Assembly: GCA_008012315.1 (NCBI GenBank)
Contig: SSEL01000075.1
Span: forward strand, 1-64,000
Length of the DNA stretch: 64,000 nucleotides
Direction of reading: 5' to 3'
From: Rhodospirillaceae bacterium
Lineage (GTDB): Bacteria; Pseudomonadota; Alphaproteobacteria; Dongiales; Dongiaceae
The position numbers and the translations under genes were made by a program. Shown piece by piece: positions 25,669 to 34,036 of this stretch. Under the pieces are notes generated by a model. The model was given only the letters and a program-made list of their open reading frames with translations. It had not been told where the DNA came from and did not search any database. Positions within the stretch are counted from its first letter, which is position 1. Every line of letters starts with the position of its first letter.

Positions 25669-27149
25669 GCGAGATTGCCTCCTACCGGATGTTCATCGAT
25701 GGCGCCTGGTGCGATGCCGCCGATGGCGCCACACTGGAAAGCGTCAATCCGGCGACCGGCGATGTCTGGTGCCGTTTCCCCAATGCCGCCGCCGCCGATG
25801 TCGACCGCGCCGTCACGGCGGCGCATCGCGCCATGACCGACGGGGCATGGTCGACAATGACAGCGACCCAGCGCGGTAAATTGCTCCATCGCCTTGCCGA
25901 TCTCATCACCGAACAGGCCGACAGGATCGCCGAGGTCGAGACTCGCGATACCGGCAAGCTGATCCGCGAGACCAAGGCGCAGATCCGCTATGTCGCCGAT
26001 TACTTCCGCTATTTCGGCGGCGCCGCCGACAAGCTGGAAGGCTCCACTTTGCCGATCGACAAGCCCGATCTCTTCGTCATGACGGTACGCGAGCCGATCG
26101 GTGTCGTTGCCGCCGTGGTGCCGTGGAATTCGCAGCTCATGCTCTCCGCGGTGAAGATCGGCCCGGCCCTCGCAACCGGCAATTCGGTGGTGCTGAAAGC
26201 CTCGGAGCATGGGCCGACGCCGCTCATCGAATTGGTGCGCCTCTGTCATGAAGCCGGCTTCCCCGCCGGTTCGATCAATGTCGTGACCGGCCTTGGCGAT
26301 CCCTGCGGCAAGACGCTGACCAGCCATCCGCTGGTCGCGCGCATCGCCTTCACCGGCGGTCCCGCCACCGCCCGCCACGTCATCCGCAACAGCGCCGAGA
26401 ACTTCGCCACCGTGACGCTGGAGCTTGGCGGCAAGTCGCCGATGCTGGTCTTCGAGGATGCCGACCTCGACAGCGCCGCCAATGGCATCATCGCCGGCAA
26501 TTTCGGCGCCACCGGGCAAAGCTGCGTCGCCGGCACCCGCGTCTTCATCCAGGATAAGGTCTACGATCAGGTGCTGGAAAAGGTCGCGGCGCGGGCCGGC
26601 AACATCCGCATCGGCGATCCGCTCGATGCACAAAGCGAAATGGGGCCGCTCGCCACGCAAGCCCAGCTCGACCATGTCGAGGCCGCCGTCGCCGCTTCGG
26701 TCAAGGAAGGTGCGAGACTGATCACCGGCGGGCAGCGCCCTTCCGGCTTCGGCAAGGGCTGGTACTACCAGCCGACCATCCTCGCCTGCCCCGGCCAGCA
26801 TATCACCAGCGTGCGCCAGGAACTGTTCGGCCCGGTGCTCAGCGCCATCCGATTCAAGGATGAAGCGGAAGCCATCGCCATGGCCAATGAGAGCGAGTTC
26901 GGCCTCGCCGCCGGCATCTTCAGCCGCGACGGGGCACGCAGCCTGCGCGTAATGCGCCAACTGCGCGCCGGCATCGTCTGGGTCAATACCTATCGCGCGG
27001 TCTCGCCCATGGCGCCCTTTGGCGGATATAAAGCCAGCGGCGCCGGCCGCGAAGCGGGCATGGAAAGCCTGCTCGACTATACCCGGGTCAAAACCGTCTG
27101 GATCAATACCGGCACCGAGCCGATGGGCGATCCATTCATCATGCGTTGA
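25665..27149 (+). CDS. NAD(P)-dependent aldehyde dehydrogenase
   Basis: A 494-residue aldehyde dehydrogenase with catalytic Cys C287 (GQSCVAGTR) and general base E253 (LELGGKSPM). The cofactor loop FTGGPATARHV has Pro-Ala where most have Ser-Thr. C-terminal oligomer segment PFGGYKASGAGREAGMES. Starts with an ATGA overlap on the hydrolase gene. It would oxidise the aldehyde made by the preceding oxygenase and hydrolase steps; the acid product is unknown. Confidence 0.9.
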   Translation: MSEIASYRMFIDGAWCDAADGATLESVNPATGDVWCRFPNAAAADVDRAVTAAHRAMTDGAWSTMTATQRGKLLHRLADLITEQADRIAEVETRDTGKLIRETKAQIRYVADYFRYFGGAADKLEGSTLPIDKPDLFVMTVREPIGVVAAVVPWNSQLMLSAVKIGPALATGNSVVLKASEHGPTPLIELVRLCHEAGFPAGSINVVTGLGDPCGKTLTSHPLVARIAFTGGPATARHVIRNSAENFATVTLELGGKSPMLVFEDADLDSAANGIIAGNFGATGQSCVAGTRVFIQDKVYDQVLEKVAARAGNIRIGDPLDAQSEMGPLATQAQLDHVEAAVAASVKEGARLITGGQRPSGFGKGWYYQPTILACPGQHITSVRQELFGPVLSAIRFKDEAEAIAMANESEFGLAAGIFSRDGARSLRVMRQLRAGIVWVNTYRAVSPMAPFGGYKASGAGREAGMESLLDYTRVKTVWINTGTEPMGDPFIMR

Positions 27150-27165
27150 AGGGGAGACGAGACCA

Positions 27166-27480
27166 ATGATTTACGAGCATCGTACCTATCGTTTGCGCAA
27201 TGGCGCGGTACCGGAATATTTCCGCCTGGTGGAAAGTGAAGGCATCGCCATCCAGCGCAAGCATCTCGGCAATCTCATCGGCTATTTCACCACCGAGATC
27301 GGGCCCCTCAACCAGATCATCCATATCTGGGCCTTCGAGGATCTCGCCGACCGCACCCGCCGCCGCGCCGCTCTGGCCGCCGATCCGGACTGGCTGGCTT
27401 TCGTGCCGAAGATCCAGGTGCTGATCGAGACCGCGGAAAACAAGATTTTAAAACCGGCGCCGTTTTCGCCGTTGACCTGA
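27166..27480 (+). CDS. NIPSNAP family protein
   Basis: A 104-residue single-domain NIPSNAP (ferredoxin-like fold) protein beginning MIYEHRTYRLRNGAVPEYFR and containing IWAFEDLADRTRRRAALAAD. Such proteins often accompany oxygenase and aldehyde-handling genes, and may be small enzymes or chaperones. GGGGAGA site before ATG 27166. Part of the same transcript, followed by the importer genes after 48 bases. Confidence 0.87.
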   Translation: MIYEHRTYRLRNGAVPEYFRLVESEGIAIQRKHLGNLIGYFTTEIGPLNQIIHIWAFEDLADRTRRRAALAADPDWLAFVPKIQVLIETAENKILKPAPFSPLT

Positions 27481-27528
27481 TCGACCACTGACTTAACAAA
27501 CTTAGAAAGAAACGGGAGGGTTTCGAAG

Positions 27529-28569
27529 ATGATTACACGTCGACATCTGCTGCAGACCGCCGGCTTGGGGGCCGGGGCTTTGGCATTGGGGGCCATGCCG
27601 GCATCGCGCCTGCTGGCCGCCGGCAGCCTTACCTTCACCAGCTGGGGCGGAACCACCCAGGACGGCCAGAAAGCCTCCTGGGCCGATCCCTTCACCCAGA
27701 AGACCGGCATTGACGTCCTGCAGGACGGGCCGACCGATTACGGCAAGCTGAAAGCCATGATCGATGCCGGCAATACCGTCTGGGATGTCGTCGACGTGGA
27801 AGGCGATTATGCCTTCCAGGCGGCCGATGCCGGCCTGCTGGAGCCGATCGATTATTCCATCGTGAAGAAGGACAATCTCGATCCGCGCTTCTCCTTCAAA
27901 TATGGCGTCGGCAGCTTCTATTATTCCTTCGTCCTCGGCTACAACAAGGACGCCGTCGGTTCGAACACGCCGGAAGGCTGGGCCGATATCTTCGATACGA
28001 CAAAATTCCCCGGCAAGCGCTCGTTCTGGAAATGGTCCAGCCCCGGCGTCCTGGAAATGGCCCTGCTGGCCGATGGCGTCGCGCCCGACAAGCTCTATCC
28101 GCTTGACCTCGACCGCGCCTTCGCCAAACTGGATACCATCAAGAAGGATACTTTGTGGTGGAGCAGCGGCGCCGAATCCCAGCAACAGCTCGCTTCCGGC
28201 GAAGTAGCTCTGGGCAAGTTCTGGAACGGCCGCATGTATGCCCTGGAACAATCGGGCGCCAATACCGGTCTTTCCTGGAAGCAGAATATGGCGCTGGCGG
28301 ATATCCTGGTGGTGCCGAAGGGCACCAAGAACAAGGAAGCGGCGATGCAGCTCCTGGCCCTGGCGGCCAGCCCGGAAGGCCAGGCGGCCTTCGCCAACGC
28401 CACGGCCTATGCGCCGACCAATACCGCGTCGATCCCGATGATCGACAAGAAAATGCAATCGATCCTGCCCTCGGAGCATACCGAGGGCCAGATCACCCTC
28501 GATATGCGCTACTGGGCCAAGAATCGGGACGAGATCGGCAAGCGCTGGTACGCCTGGCAAGCCGCCTGA
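27529..28569 (+). CDS. ABC transporter substrate-binding protein (PotD-like, Tat-exported)
   Basis: A 346-residue periplasmic binding protein. The signal peptide has a twin-arginine start (TRRHLLQTAGLGAGALALG) and an Ala-rich cleavage region (SRLLAAG). The mature part starts LTFTSWGGTTQDGQKASWAD and resembles spermidine/putrescine-type family 1 binding proteins. Strong GGGAGGG site. First of four importer genes. The ligand is probably the substrate of the enzymes encoded upstream, not a polyamine as such. Confidence 0.88.
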   Translation: MITRRHLLQTAGLGAGALALGAMPASRLLAAGSLTFTSWGGTTQDGQKASWADPFTQKTGIDVLQDGPTDYGKLKAMIDAGNTVWDVVDVEGDYAFQAADAGLLEPIDYSIVKKDNLDPRFSFKYGVGSFYYSFVLGYNKDAVGSNTPEGWADIFDTTKFPGKRSFWKWSSPGVLEMALLADGVAPDKLYPLDLDRAFAKLDTIKKDTLWWSSGAESQQQLASGEVALGKFWNGRMYALEQSGANTGLSWKQNMALADILVVPKGTKNKEAAMQLLALAASPEGQAAFANATAYAPTNTASIPMIDKKMQSILPSEHTEGQITLDMRYWAKNRDEIGKRWYAWQAA

Positions 28570-28637
28570 TCGATTGATGTCGTAACCTCGGCAGGGTGGT
28601 CCCCGGACCGCCCTGCCCCGATTTATTTGTGAGAGCC

Positions 28638-29504
28638 ATGTTCGAGGCGATCAGCAACAACCCTTATCGCAACCTGCGCGCGCCGCGGGTGGGACTGCGC
28701 CGATTGCGTCCGGCCTTGCCGGCCTTGATCTTCCTGTTCGTCTTCATGGTGGTGCCGCTGTCCAGCCTGCTGCTGCTCAGCGTGACCAAGCCGGAAACCG
28801 GCCTGGGCAATTACATCAGCCTGCTCGGCGATGCCACTTACGCGCGGGTGCTGCTCAACACCTTCATCATCGCCGCCTTGGTCACCCTGGTCACCCTGGT
28901 CATTGCCTATCCGGTGGCCTGGCTGCTGGCAATCCTGCCCTCGCGGGTCTCTCAGATCTTCTTCGCCATCATCCTGCTCTCCATGTGGACCAACCTGCTG
29001 GCCCGCACCTATGGCTGGATGGTGCTGCTGCAGCGTACCGGCGTGATCAACCGCGCGCTGATGGGGGTGGGGCTGATCGACCAGCCGCTGCCGCTGATCA
29101 ACAATCTCGCCGGCGTCACCATCGGCATGACCTATATCATGCTGCCTTACGTCATCCTGCCGCTGCATGCGACGATCTCCGGCATCGATCCGGCGATCAT
29201 GCAGGCCGCCGCCATCACCGGCGCGAAACCGCGCCAGATCTTCTGGCATGTGATGCTGCCGCTCTCGCTGCCCGGCATCGGCGCCGGCTGCATGATGGTC
29301 TTCGTCATGGCGCTCGGCTATTACGTGACGCCGGCTCTGCTCGGCGGCACCTCCAACATGATGCTGGCGGAAATGATCGCCCAGCAGGTCCAGTCGCTGC
29401 TGAACTGGGGCCTGGGCAGCGCCGCCGCCTTCATCCTGCTCGCCGTCACACTGGTCTTCTACGCCATCTATGTCCGGGCCATCGGGCTCGGCCGGGTGAG
29501 GTGA
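28638..29504 (+). CDS. ABC transporter permease (PotB-like)
   Basis: A 288-residue inner-membrane protein with six hydrophobic helices and the coupling motif region AAAITGAKPRQIFWHVMLPL typical of PotB/PotC permeases. ATG 28638 is internal to a longer frame; the earlier start lacks a ribosome site. Pairs with the next permease to form the channel. Confidence 0.88.
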   Translation: MFEAISNNPYRNLRAPRVGLRRLRPALPALIFLFVFMVVPLSSLLLLSVTKPETGLGNYISLLGDATYARVLLNTFIIAALVTLVTLVIAYPVAWLLAILPSRVSQIFFAIILLSMWTNLLARTYGWMVLLQRTGVINRALMGVGLIDQPLPLINNLAGVTIGMTYIMLPYVILPLHATISGIDPAIMQAAAITGAKPRQIFWHVMLPLSLPGIGAGCMMVFVMALGYYVTPALLGGTSNMMLAEMIAQQVQSLLNWGLGSAAAFILLAVTLVFYAIYVRAIGLGRVR

Positions 29505-29508
29505 CATT

Positions 29509-30309
29509 ATGCTGCTCAATCTCAACCGCATGGGTCCGGGCCGCTACGTCCTCTATGGCATCGGCGTGCTGACGGCCCTGTTCCTCCTGCTGCCGGTGGC
29601 CTTTATCGCCGCCCTTTCCTTCGGCTCCTCGCAATGGCTGCAATTCCCGCCGCCCGGCTGGACGCTGAAATGGTATGCGGCGATCTTCAACGATCCGCGC
29701 TGGGTGGAATCGATCTGGACCAGCGTGAAGGTCGCCTTCACGGTCATGGTGCTGTCGATCGCGCTCGGCCTGCCGGCCGCCTTCGCGCTGGTGCGCGGCA
29801 AATTCCCCGGCCGCACTCTGCTGCATGCCTTCTTCATCAGCCCGATGATCGTGCCGGTGATCATCCTGGCGATCGCGCTTTATGTCTTCGTGCTGAAATT
29901 CGGCCTCAACGGCACCTTCATCGCCTTCGTCGCCGCGCATCTCATCGTCGCCCTCCCCTTCTCGGTGATCTGCATCGTCAATTCGCTGGAAGGCTTCGAT
30001 GAATCGACGGAGAAGGCAGCCATCGTCTGCGGTGCTACAAAAGCGGAAGCGATCTTCCGCGTGACCTTGCCGGCAATCAGGCTCGGCATCTTTTCCGCTG
30101 CCTTGTTCTCGTTCCTGGCCTCCTGGGACGAGGTGGTGCTGGGCATCTTCATGGCGAGCCCCACCTTGCAGACCCTGCCGGTCCGGATGTGGACCACCTT
30201 GCGCCAGGATTTGACCCCGGTGATCGCGTCGGTTTCGACCCTGCTGATCGCCTTGACCATCGTCATCATGATCATTACGGCATTCTTGCGACGGAGATAT
30301 GCAAGATGA
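29509..30309 (+). CDS. ABC transporter permease (PotC-like)
   Basis: A 266-residue inner-membrane permease with six helices and the cytoplasmic EAA-type loop (STEKAAIVCGATKAEAIFRV). Separated by 4 bases from the first permease gene; its stop overlaps the ATPase start (ATGA). Confidence 0.88.
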   Translation: MLLNLNRMGPGRYVLYGIGVLTALFLLLPVAFIAALSFGSSQWLQFPPPGWTLKWYAAIFNDPRWVESIWTSVKVAFTVMVLSIALGLPAAFALVRGKFPGRTLLHAFFISPMIVPVIILAIALYVFVLKFGLNGTFIAFVAAHLIVALPFSVICIVNSLEGFDESTEKAAIVCGATKAEAIFRVTLPAIRLGIFSAALFSFLASWDEVVLGIFMASPTLQTLPVRMWTTLRQDLTPVIASVSTLLIALTIVIMIITAFLRRRYAR

Positions 30310-31403
30310 GCGCACAGGCTCCTTTGGTGAATATTCGCAATCTGGTGAAGCATTTCGGCTCGGTCGCCGCCGTCGATGACGTCTCCCTGCAGGTCGGCGA
30401 GGGCGAGTTCCTCACCTTCCTCGGTTCATCCGGCTCCGGCAAGACCACGACGCTCTTCATCGTCGCCGGCTTCGAGGACCCGACCGCCGGCGATGTCGAG
30501 ATCGATGGCCGATCGGTGCTGAGCGTCAAGCCGAACGAACGCAATATCGGCATGGTGTTCCAGCGCTATACGCTGTTCCCGCATATGACCGTGGCGCAGA
30601 ATGTCGGCTTCCCGCTGATGGTGCGTCGCCGCTCCAAGGCGGAGATCGACAAGGCGGTCAAGGAGATGCTCGACCTCGTGCAGCTCGGCGCCTATGCCGG
30701 GCGCAAGCCGAGCGAGCTTTCCGGCGGCCAGCAGCAGCGCGTGGCGCTTGCCCGCGCCCTCGTCTACAAGCCGCGCATCCTGCTGATGGACGAACCCTTG
30801 GCGGCGCTCGACAAGCGTTTGCGCGAGGATATCCAGCAGGAGATCCGCCGCATCCACCGCGAGCTTGGCGTCACCATCCTCTATGTCACCCATGACCAGG
30901 AGGAAGCCTTGCGCATGTCCGACCGCATCGCCGTCTTCAGCCATGGCAAGATCGCCCAGATCGGCAGCGGCGCCGATCTCTATGAGCGCCCGGCCGATGC
31001 CTTCGTCGCCGGCTTCATCGGCAATTCCAACTTCCTCCAGGGTTCCGTGGTGCAAAGCCAGCAGGACCAGGTCGCGGTGCGGCTGGATGACGGCACCGTC
31101 ATCCGCGGCAATACCCGCCACCCCCTCGCCGCCAATGCCCGCGTCCGCCTGATGATCCGCCCGGAACGCCTGGCCCTGGCGCCATCCAACGACCAGGTCG
31201 ACCAGAGCCTCGACGTGACGCTCAGCGACACCACCTATCTCGGCGACATGCTGCAGCATGAAGTGGTGACCGCCTGGCAGCAGCGCATCACCGTCCGCAC
31301 CAACGACCGCGCTGCCGCGTCCTCGGCCGGCAATGCCTTGAAACTGCATTTCGCCAGCACCGACGTGATGGTCTTCGAAGACGGCAACCGCGCGACGGCG
31401 TGA
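30306..31403 (+). CDS. ABC transporter ATP-binding protein (PotA-like)
   Basis: A 365-residue ATPase with Walker A GSSGSGKTT, signature LSGGQQQRVALARAL, Walker B ILLMDEPLAALD, H-loop YVTHDQEEALRMSD, and a C-terminal TOBE-type regulatory domain (about 285-360). Coupled to the second permease by ATGA. Last gene of the about 9.8 kb run from the flavin reductase; a large hairpin follows. Confidence 0.92.
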   Translation: MSAQAPLVNIRNLVKHFGSVAAVDDVSLQVGEGEFLTFLGSSGSGKTTTLFIVAGFEDPTAGDVEIDGRSVLSVKPNERNIGMVFQRYTLFPHMTVAQNVGFPLMVRRRSKAEIDKAVKEMLDLVQLGAYAGRKPSELSGGQQQRVALARALVYKPRILLMDEPLAALDKRLREDIQQEIRRIHRELGVTILYVTHDQEEALRMSDRIAVFSHGKIAQIGSGADLYERPADAFVAGFIGNSNFLQGSVVQSQQDQVAVRLDDGTVIRGNTRHPLAANARVRLMIRPERLALAPSNDQVDQSLDVTLSDTTYLGDMLQHEVVTAWQQRITVRTNDRAAASSAGNALKLHFASTDVMVFEDGNRATA

Positions 31404-31430
31404 GAGGCAGCTAAATCATTCCGGAAGAGG

Positions 31431-31479
31431 CCCCTCACCCCAGCCCTCTCCCCAAAGGGGCGACGGCTGGGGTGAGGGG
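31431..31479. repeat. Large inverted repeat after the importer operon
   Basis: Arms CCCCTCACCCCAGCC (31431-31445) and its exact complement (31465-31479), with an inner CCCC-AAA-GGGG hairpin. Same type as the element at 21344-21476. It probably ends the operon transcript. Confidence 0.8.
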
Positions 31480-31578
31480 CAAGGCATGACTGGACGGACA
31501 TGCCGACAGTTGCCATAACCGCCCCCCGTCGCGCTATGATGGCCGCAAGACCGTCACGACGCGCAGGGAGCCGGTATC

Positions 31579-32061
31579 ATGGAACGCATCACCATCACCA
31601 TCGACAGCGATCTGCTGGCCGAGCTTGACCGCATGATCGAGCGGCGCGGCTATCAGAACCGCTCCGAGGCGCTGCGCGACCTGGCCCGCGCCGGCCTCCA
31701 AGGTGCGGCGCTTGAGGATGACGAGGCCCGCCAATGCGTCGCCGCTCTGGTCTATGTCTACGACCACACGGCGCGGGAATTGCCGAAGCGCCTGACCGAT
31801 TCGGCCCACGACCACCACGATCTCGGCCTTTCCACCCTGCATGTGCATCTCGATCACGATAGCTGCATGGAAGTCGCGGTGCTGCGCGGCCCGACCCGCA
31901 ATGTGCGCGCCTATGCCGACCACGTCATCGCCGAACGCGGCGTCAAATACGGCCGCACCTTCATGATCCCGGCCAACCTGCAATCCGGCGACCACGAACA
32001 CGGCCACGGCCACGGCCATCACCACCGCCACGACCACATCCACGTCGGCAAGAGCGAATAA
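31579..32061 (+). CDS. nikR: Nickel-responsive regulator NikR
   Basis: A 160-residue ribbon-helix-helix regulator. DNA-binding N-terminus MERITITIDSDLLAELDRMI; ACT-like metal domain with the four nickel ligands at H77, H88, H90 (LHVH) and C96 (DSCMEVAVLRG), offset by one from E. coli H76/H87/H89/C95. It has an extended His-rich tail (HEHGHGHGHHHRHDHIHVG) absent from E. coli NikR, which could hold extra nickel. No nickel transporter, hydrogenase or urease gene is in the window, so its targets are elsewhere or non-standard. Confidence 0.92.
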   Translation: MERITITIDSDLLAELDRMIERRGYQNRSEALRDLARAGLQGAALEDDEARQCVAALVYVYDHTARELPKRLTDSAHDHHDLGLSTLHVHLDHDSCMEVAVLRGPTRNVRAYADHVIAERGVKYGRTFMIPANLQSGDHEHGHGHGHHHRHDHIHVGKSE

Positions 32062-32065
32062 AAAA

Positions 32066-32088
32066 CGGCCGCCAGATATCGGCGGCCG
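32066..32088. terminator. Bidirectional terminator between nikR and the aldehyde dehydrogenase gene
   Basis: Perfect stem CGGCCGCC/GGCGGCCG with 7-base loop, preceded by AAAAA (a T run for the opposite strand) and followed by CTTCCGTT. Confidence 0.8.
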
Positions 32089-32115
32089 CTTCCGTTCTGC
32101 TTGCGTTGCCGATGA

Positions 32116-33549
32116 TCAAAGGCTCATCAGCGTCGCATACTTCGTGTTGAGATAAGGTTCGATGGCTTCGCTGCCGCCTTCGGAACCATAGCCGGAATCC
32201 TTGATGCCGCCGAAGGGCACTTCCGGCAGGCCGAGGCCGAAATGGTTGACCGAGACCATGCCGGACTCGATTTCGGCGATGGCCGAATTGGCGCGGTCCA
32301 TCGAGCGGGTGAAGACATAGGCCGCAAGACCGTAAGGCAGGCGGTTGGCTTCCGTGAAAGCCTCTTCCTTGTCCGAGAACTTGGAGATCAGCGCAACCGG
32401 GCCGAACGGCTCTTCATTCATCGCCCGCGCCGTCTTCGGCACATCGACCAGCACGGTCGGTTCGAAGAAATAGCCGCGATTGCCGATGCGGTTGCCGCCG
32501 GTCAGCACCTTGGCGCCGTGCTTGACGGCATCCTGGATCAGGCTTTCCAGCGCCGGGATGCGGCGCGCATTGGCGAGCGGCCCCATCGCGGTATCGGCGT
32601 CCAGGCCATTGCCCACCTTCACCTGCTTCGCCGCCGTGACGAATTTGTCGACGAAGCGGTCGTAAGCGGCTTCCTGCACCATGAAGCGGGTCGGCGAGAC
32701 ACAGACCTGACCAGCATTGCGGAACTTGGCGCCGCTGGTGCCGGCGACGGTGGCGTCGATATCGGCATCGTCGAAAACGATGACCGGGGCATGGCCGCCA
32801 AGCTCCATGGTAGCGCGCTTCATATGCTCGCCGGCAAGGCCCGCCAGCTTCTTGCCGATCGCCGTCGAGCCGGTGAAGGAGATCTTCTGAATGACGGGAT
32901 GCGGGATCAGGAATTCGGAGATCTCATGCGGCACGCCATAGACCAGGTTGATGACGCCGGCCGGCACGCCTGCATCGGCGAAGGCCTCGACCAGCTTGGC
33001 CGGCGCCGCCGGCGTTTCCTCCGGCGCTTTCAGGATGATCGAGCAGCCGGCGGCGAGCGCCGCGCCGATCTTGCGCGTCGCCTGGTTGATCGGAAAATTC
33101 CACGGCGAGAAGCCGGCGACCGGGCCGACCGGTTCGCGCAGCACATGCTGGTGCACATTGCCGGCGCGGGCCGGGATGATGCGGCCATAGGTGCGGCGGG
33201 CTTCTTCTGCCAGCCAGTCGATGATATCCGGCGCCGCCATGACTTCCATCTTCGCCTGCGCCAGCGGCTTGCCCTGCTCCATCGTCATCACCCGGGCGAT
33301 CTCATCGGCCCGGTCGCGCAGCAGATCCGCCGCCTTGCGCATGATCTTCGAGCGTTCGAAGGCAGAAACCTTGCGCCAGACCGCGAAGCCCTTCTGGGCT
33401 GCCTGCGTCGCCGCTTCCAGATCGGTGCGGCCGGCATGGGCGACATGGCCGATGACCTCCTCGGTCGCCGGATTGCGGACGGGAATATTGCGGCCGTCGG
33501 CAGCCTGCACCCATTTGCCGTCGATAAAAAGCAGTGTATCCGGATACAT
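32116..33549 (-). CDS. NAD-dependent succinate-semialdehyde dehydrogenase-like aldehyde dehydrogenase
   Basis: A 477-residue aldehyde dehydrogenase of the SSADH type. Motifs: [12 protein letters not shown] (cofactor), [18 protein letters not shown] with the base Glu, catalytic C283 in [12 protein letters not shown], and C-terminal [22 protein letters not shown] 33549 follows AGGGA; a longer frame upstream is not needed. Substrate may be succinate semialdehyde or the related 2-ketoglutarate semialdehyde. The latter would fit the hydroxyproline genes 8 kb away, but this is speculative. It is 487 bases downstream of the demethylase gene on the same strand. Confidence 0.88.
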   Translation of the reverse strand: MYPDTLLFIDGKWVQAADGRNIPVRNPATEEVIGHVAHAGRTDLEAATQAAQKGFAVWRKVSAFERSKIMRKAADLLRDRADEIARVMTMEQGKPLAQAKMEVMAAPDIIDWLAEEARRTYGRIIPARAGNVHQHVLREPVGPVAGFSPWNFPINQATRKIGAALAAGCSIILKAPEETPAAPAKLVEAFADAGVPAGVINLVYGVPHEISEFLIPHPVIQKISFTGSTAIGKKLAGLAGEHMKRATMELGGHAPVIVFDDADIDATVAGTSGAKFRNAGQVCVSPTRFMVQEAAYDRFVDKFVTAAKQVKVGNGLDADTAMGPLANARRIPALESLIQDAVKHGAKVLTGGNRIGNRGYFFEPTVLVDVPKTARAMNEEPFGPVALISKFSDKEEAFTEANRLPYGLAAYVFTRSMDRANSAIAEIESGMVSVNHFGLGLPEVPFGGIKDSGYGSEGGSEAIEPYLNTKYATLMSL

Positions 33550-33727
33550 CTGAATTCCCTTTACCAAAGTGATACGCGGCAGCCGCAAGGCGCGCCATGC
33601 GGCCGTCCGGCGTCGATGAGGCGCCAATTTATGTGCTGGGCCGTGTTCTGCCAAGGCGCGTTCCCGGGCACCGGTTATGCAAACCCGGCATCTGTCATTG
33701 CAGCGGGACGACCGTCAGTCGCCCCGA

Positions 33728-33755
33728 TGGACCTCGGATCAAGTCCGGGGTGACA
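33728..33755. repeat. Dispersed palindromic repeat, copy 3
   Basis: TGGACCTCGGATCAAG then TCCGGGGTGACA; stem with one mismatch. Confidence 0.72.
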
Positions 33756-33846
33756 AGCGGGGCGTGGTGGTCATTATACGAAAACGGTTGAGGACGATAT
33801 GGGGCGGTGTTGTCCATCATCGCACCTCGCCAGCCATAAACACATT

Positions 33847-33875
33847 TGTCACCCCGGCCTCGAGCCGGGGGTCCA
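33847..33875. repeat. Dispersed palindromic repeat, copy 4 (CTCGAG variant)
   Basis: TGTCACCCCGGCCTCGAG then CCGGGGGTCCA. Inverted relative to copy 5. Confidence 0.75.
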
Positions 33876-33951
33876 TGGTTGAGGCCGGGCGTGGCGTCGA
33901 GCAAGAGACGATGACCCGCACATTGCAGGCCACGTTCATCAGTTGCCCCGA

Positions 33952-33979
33952 TGGACCCCGGCTCGAGGCCGGGGTGACA
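33952..33979. repeat. Dispersed palindromic repeat, copy 5 (CTCGAG variant)
   Basis: TGGACCCCGGCTCGAGG then CCGGGGTGACA. Together with copy 4 it can pair into one long hairpin. Confidence 0.75.
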
Positions 33980-34036
33980 AGCTGGTTCGTGATCGACAAC
34001 GTGCGATACGTACCAACAGTCTGGGCGATGCGGTTT

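Larger units (their letters stand above)
33550..34036. other. Intergenic region with three dispersed palindromes
   Basis: 487 bases without a supported gene. It holds repeat copies at 33728-33755, 33847-33875 and 33952-33979 and the aldehyde dehydrogenase promoter region. Confidence 0.6.
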
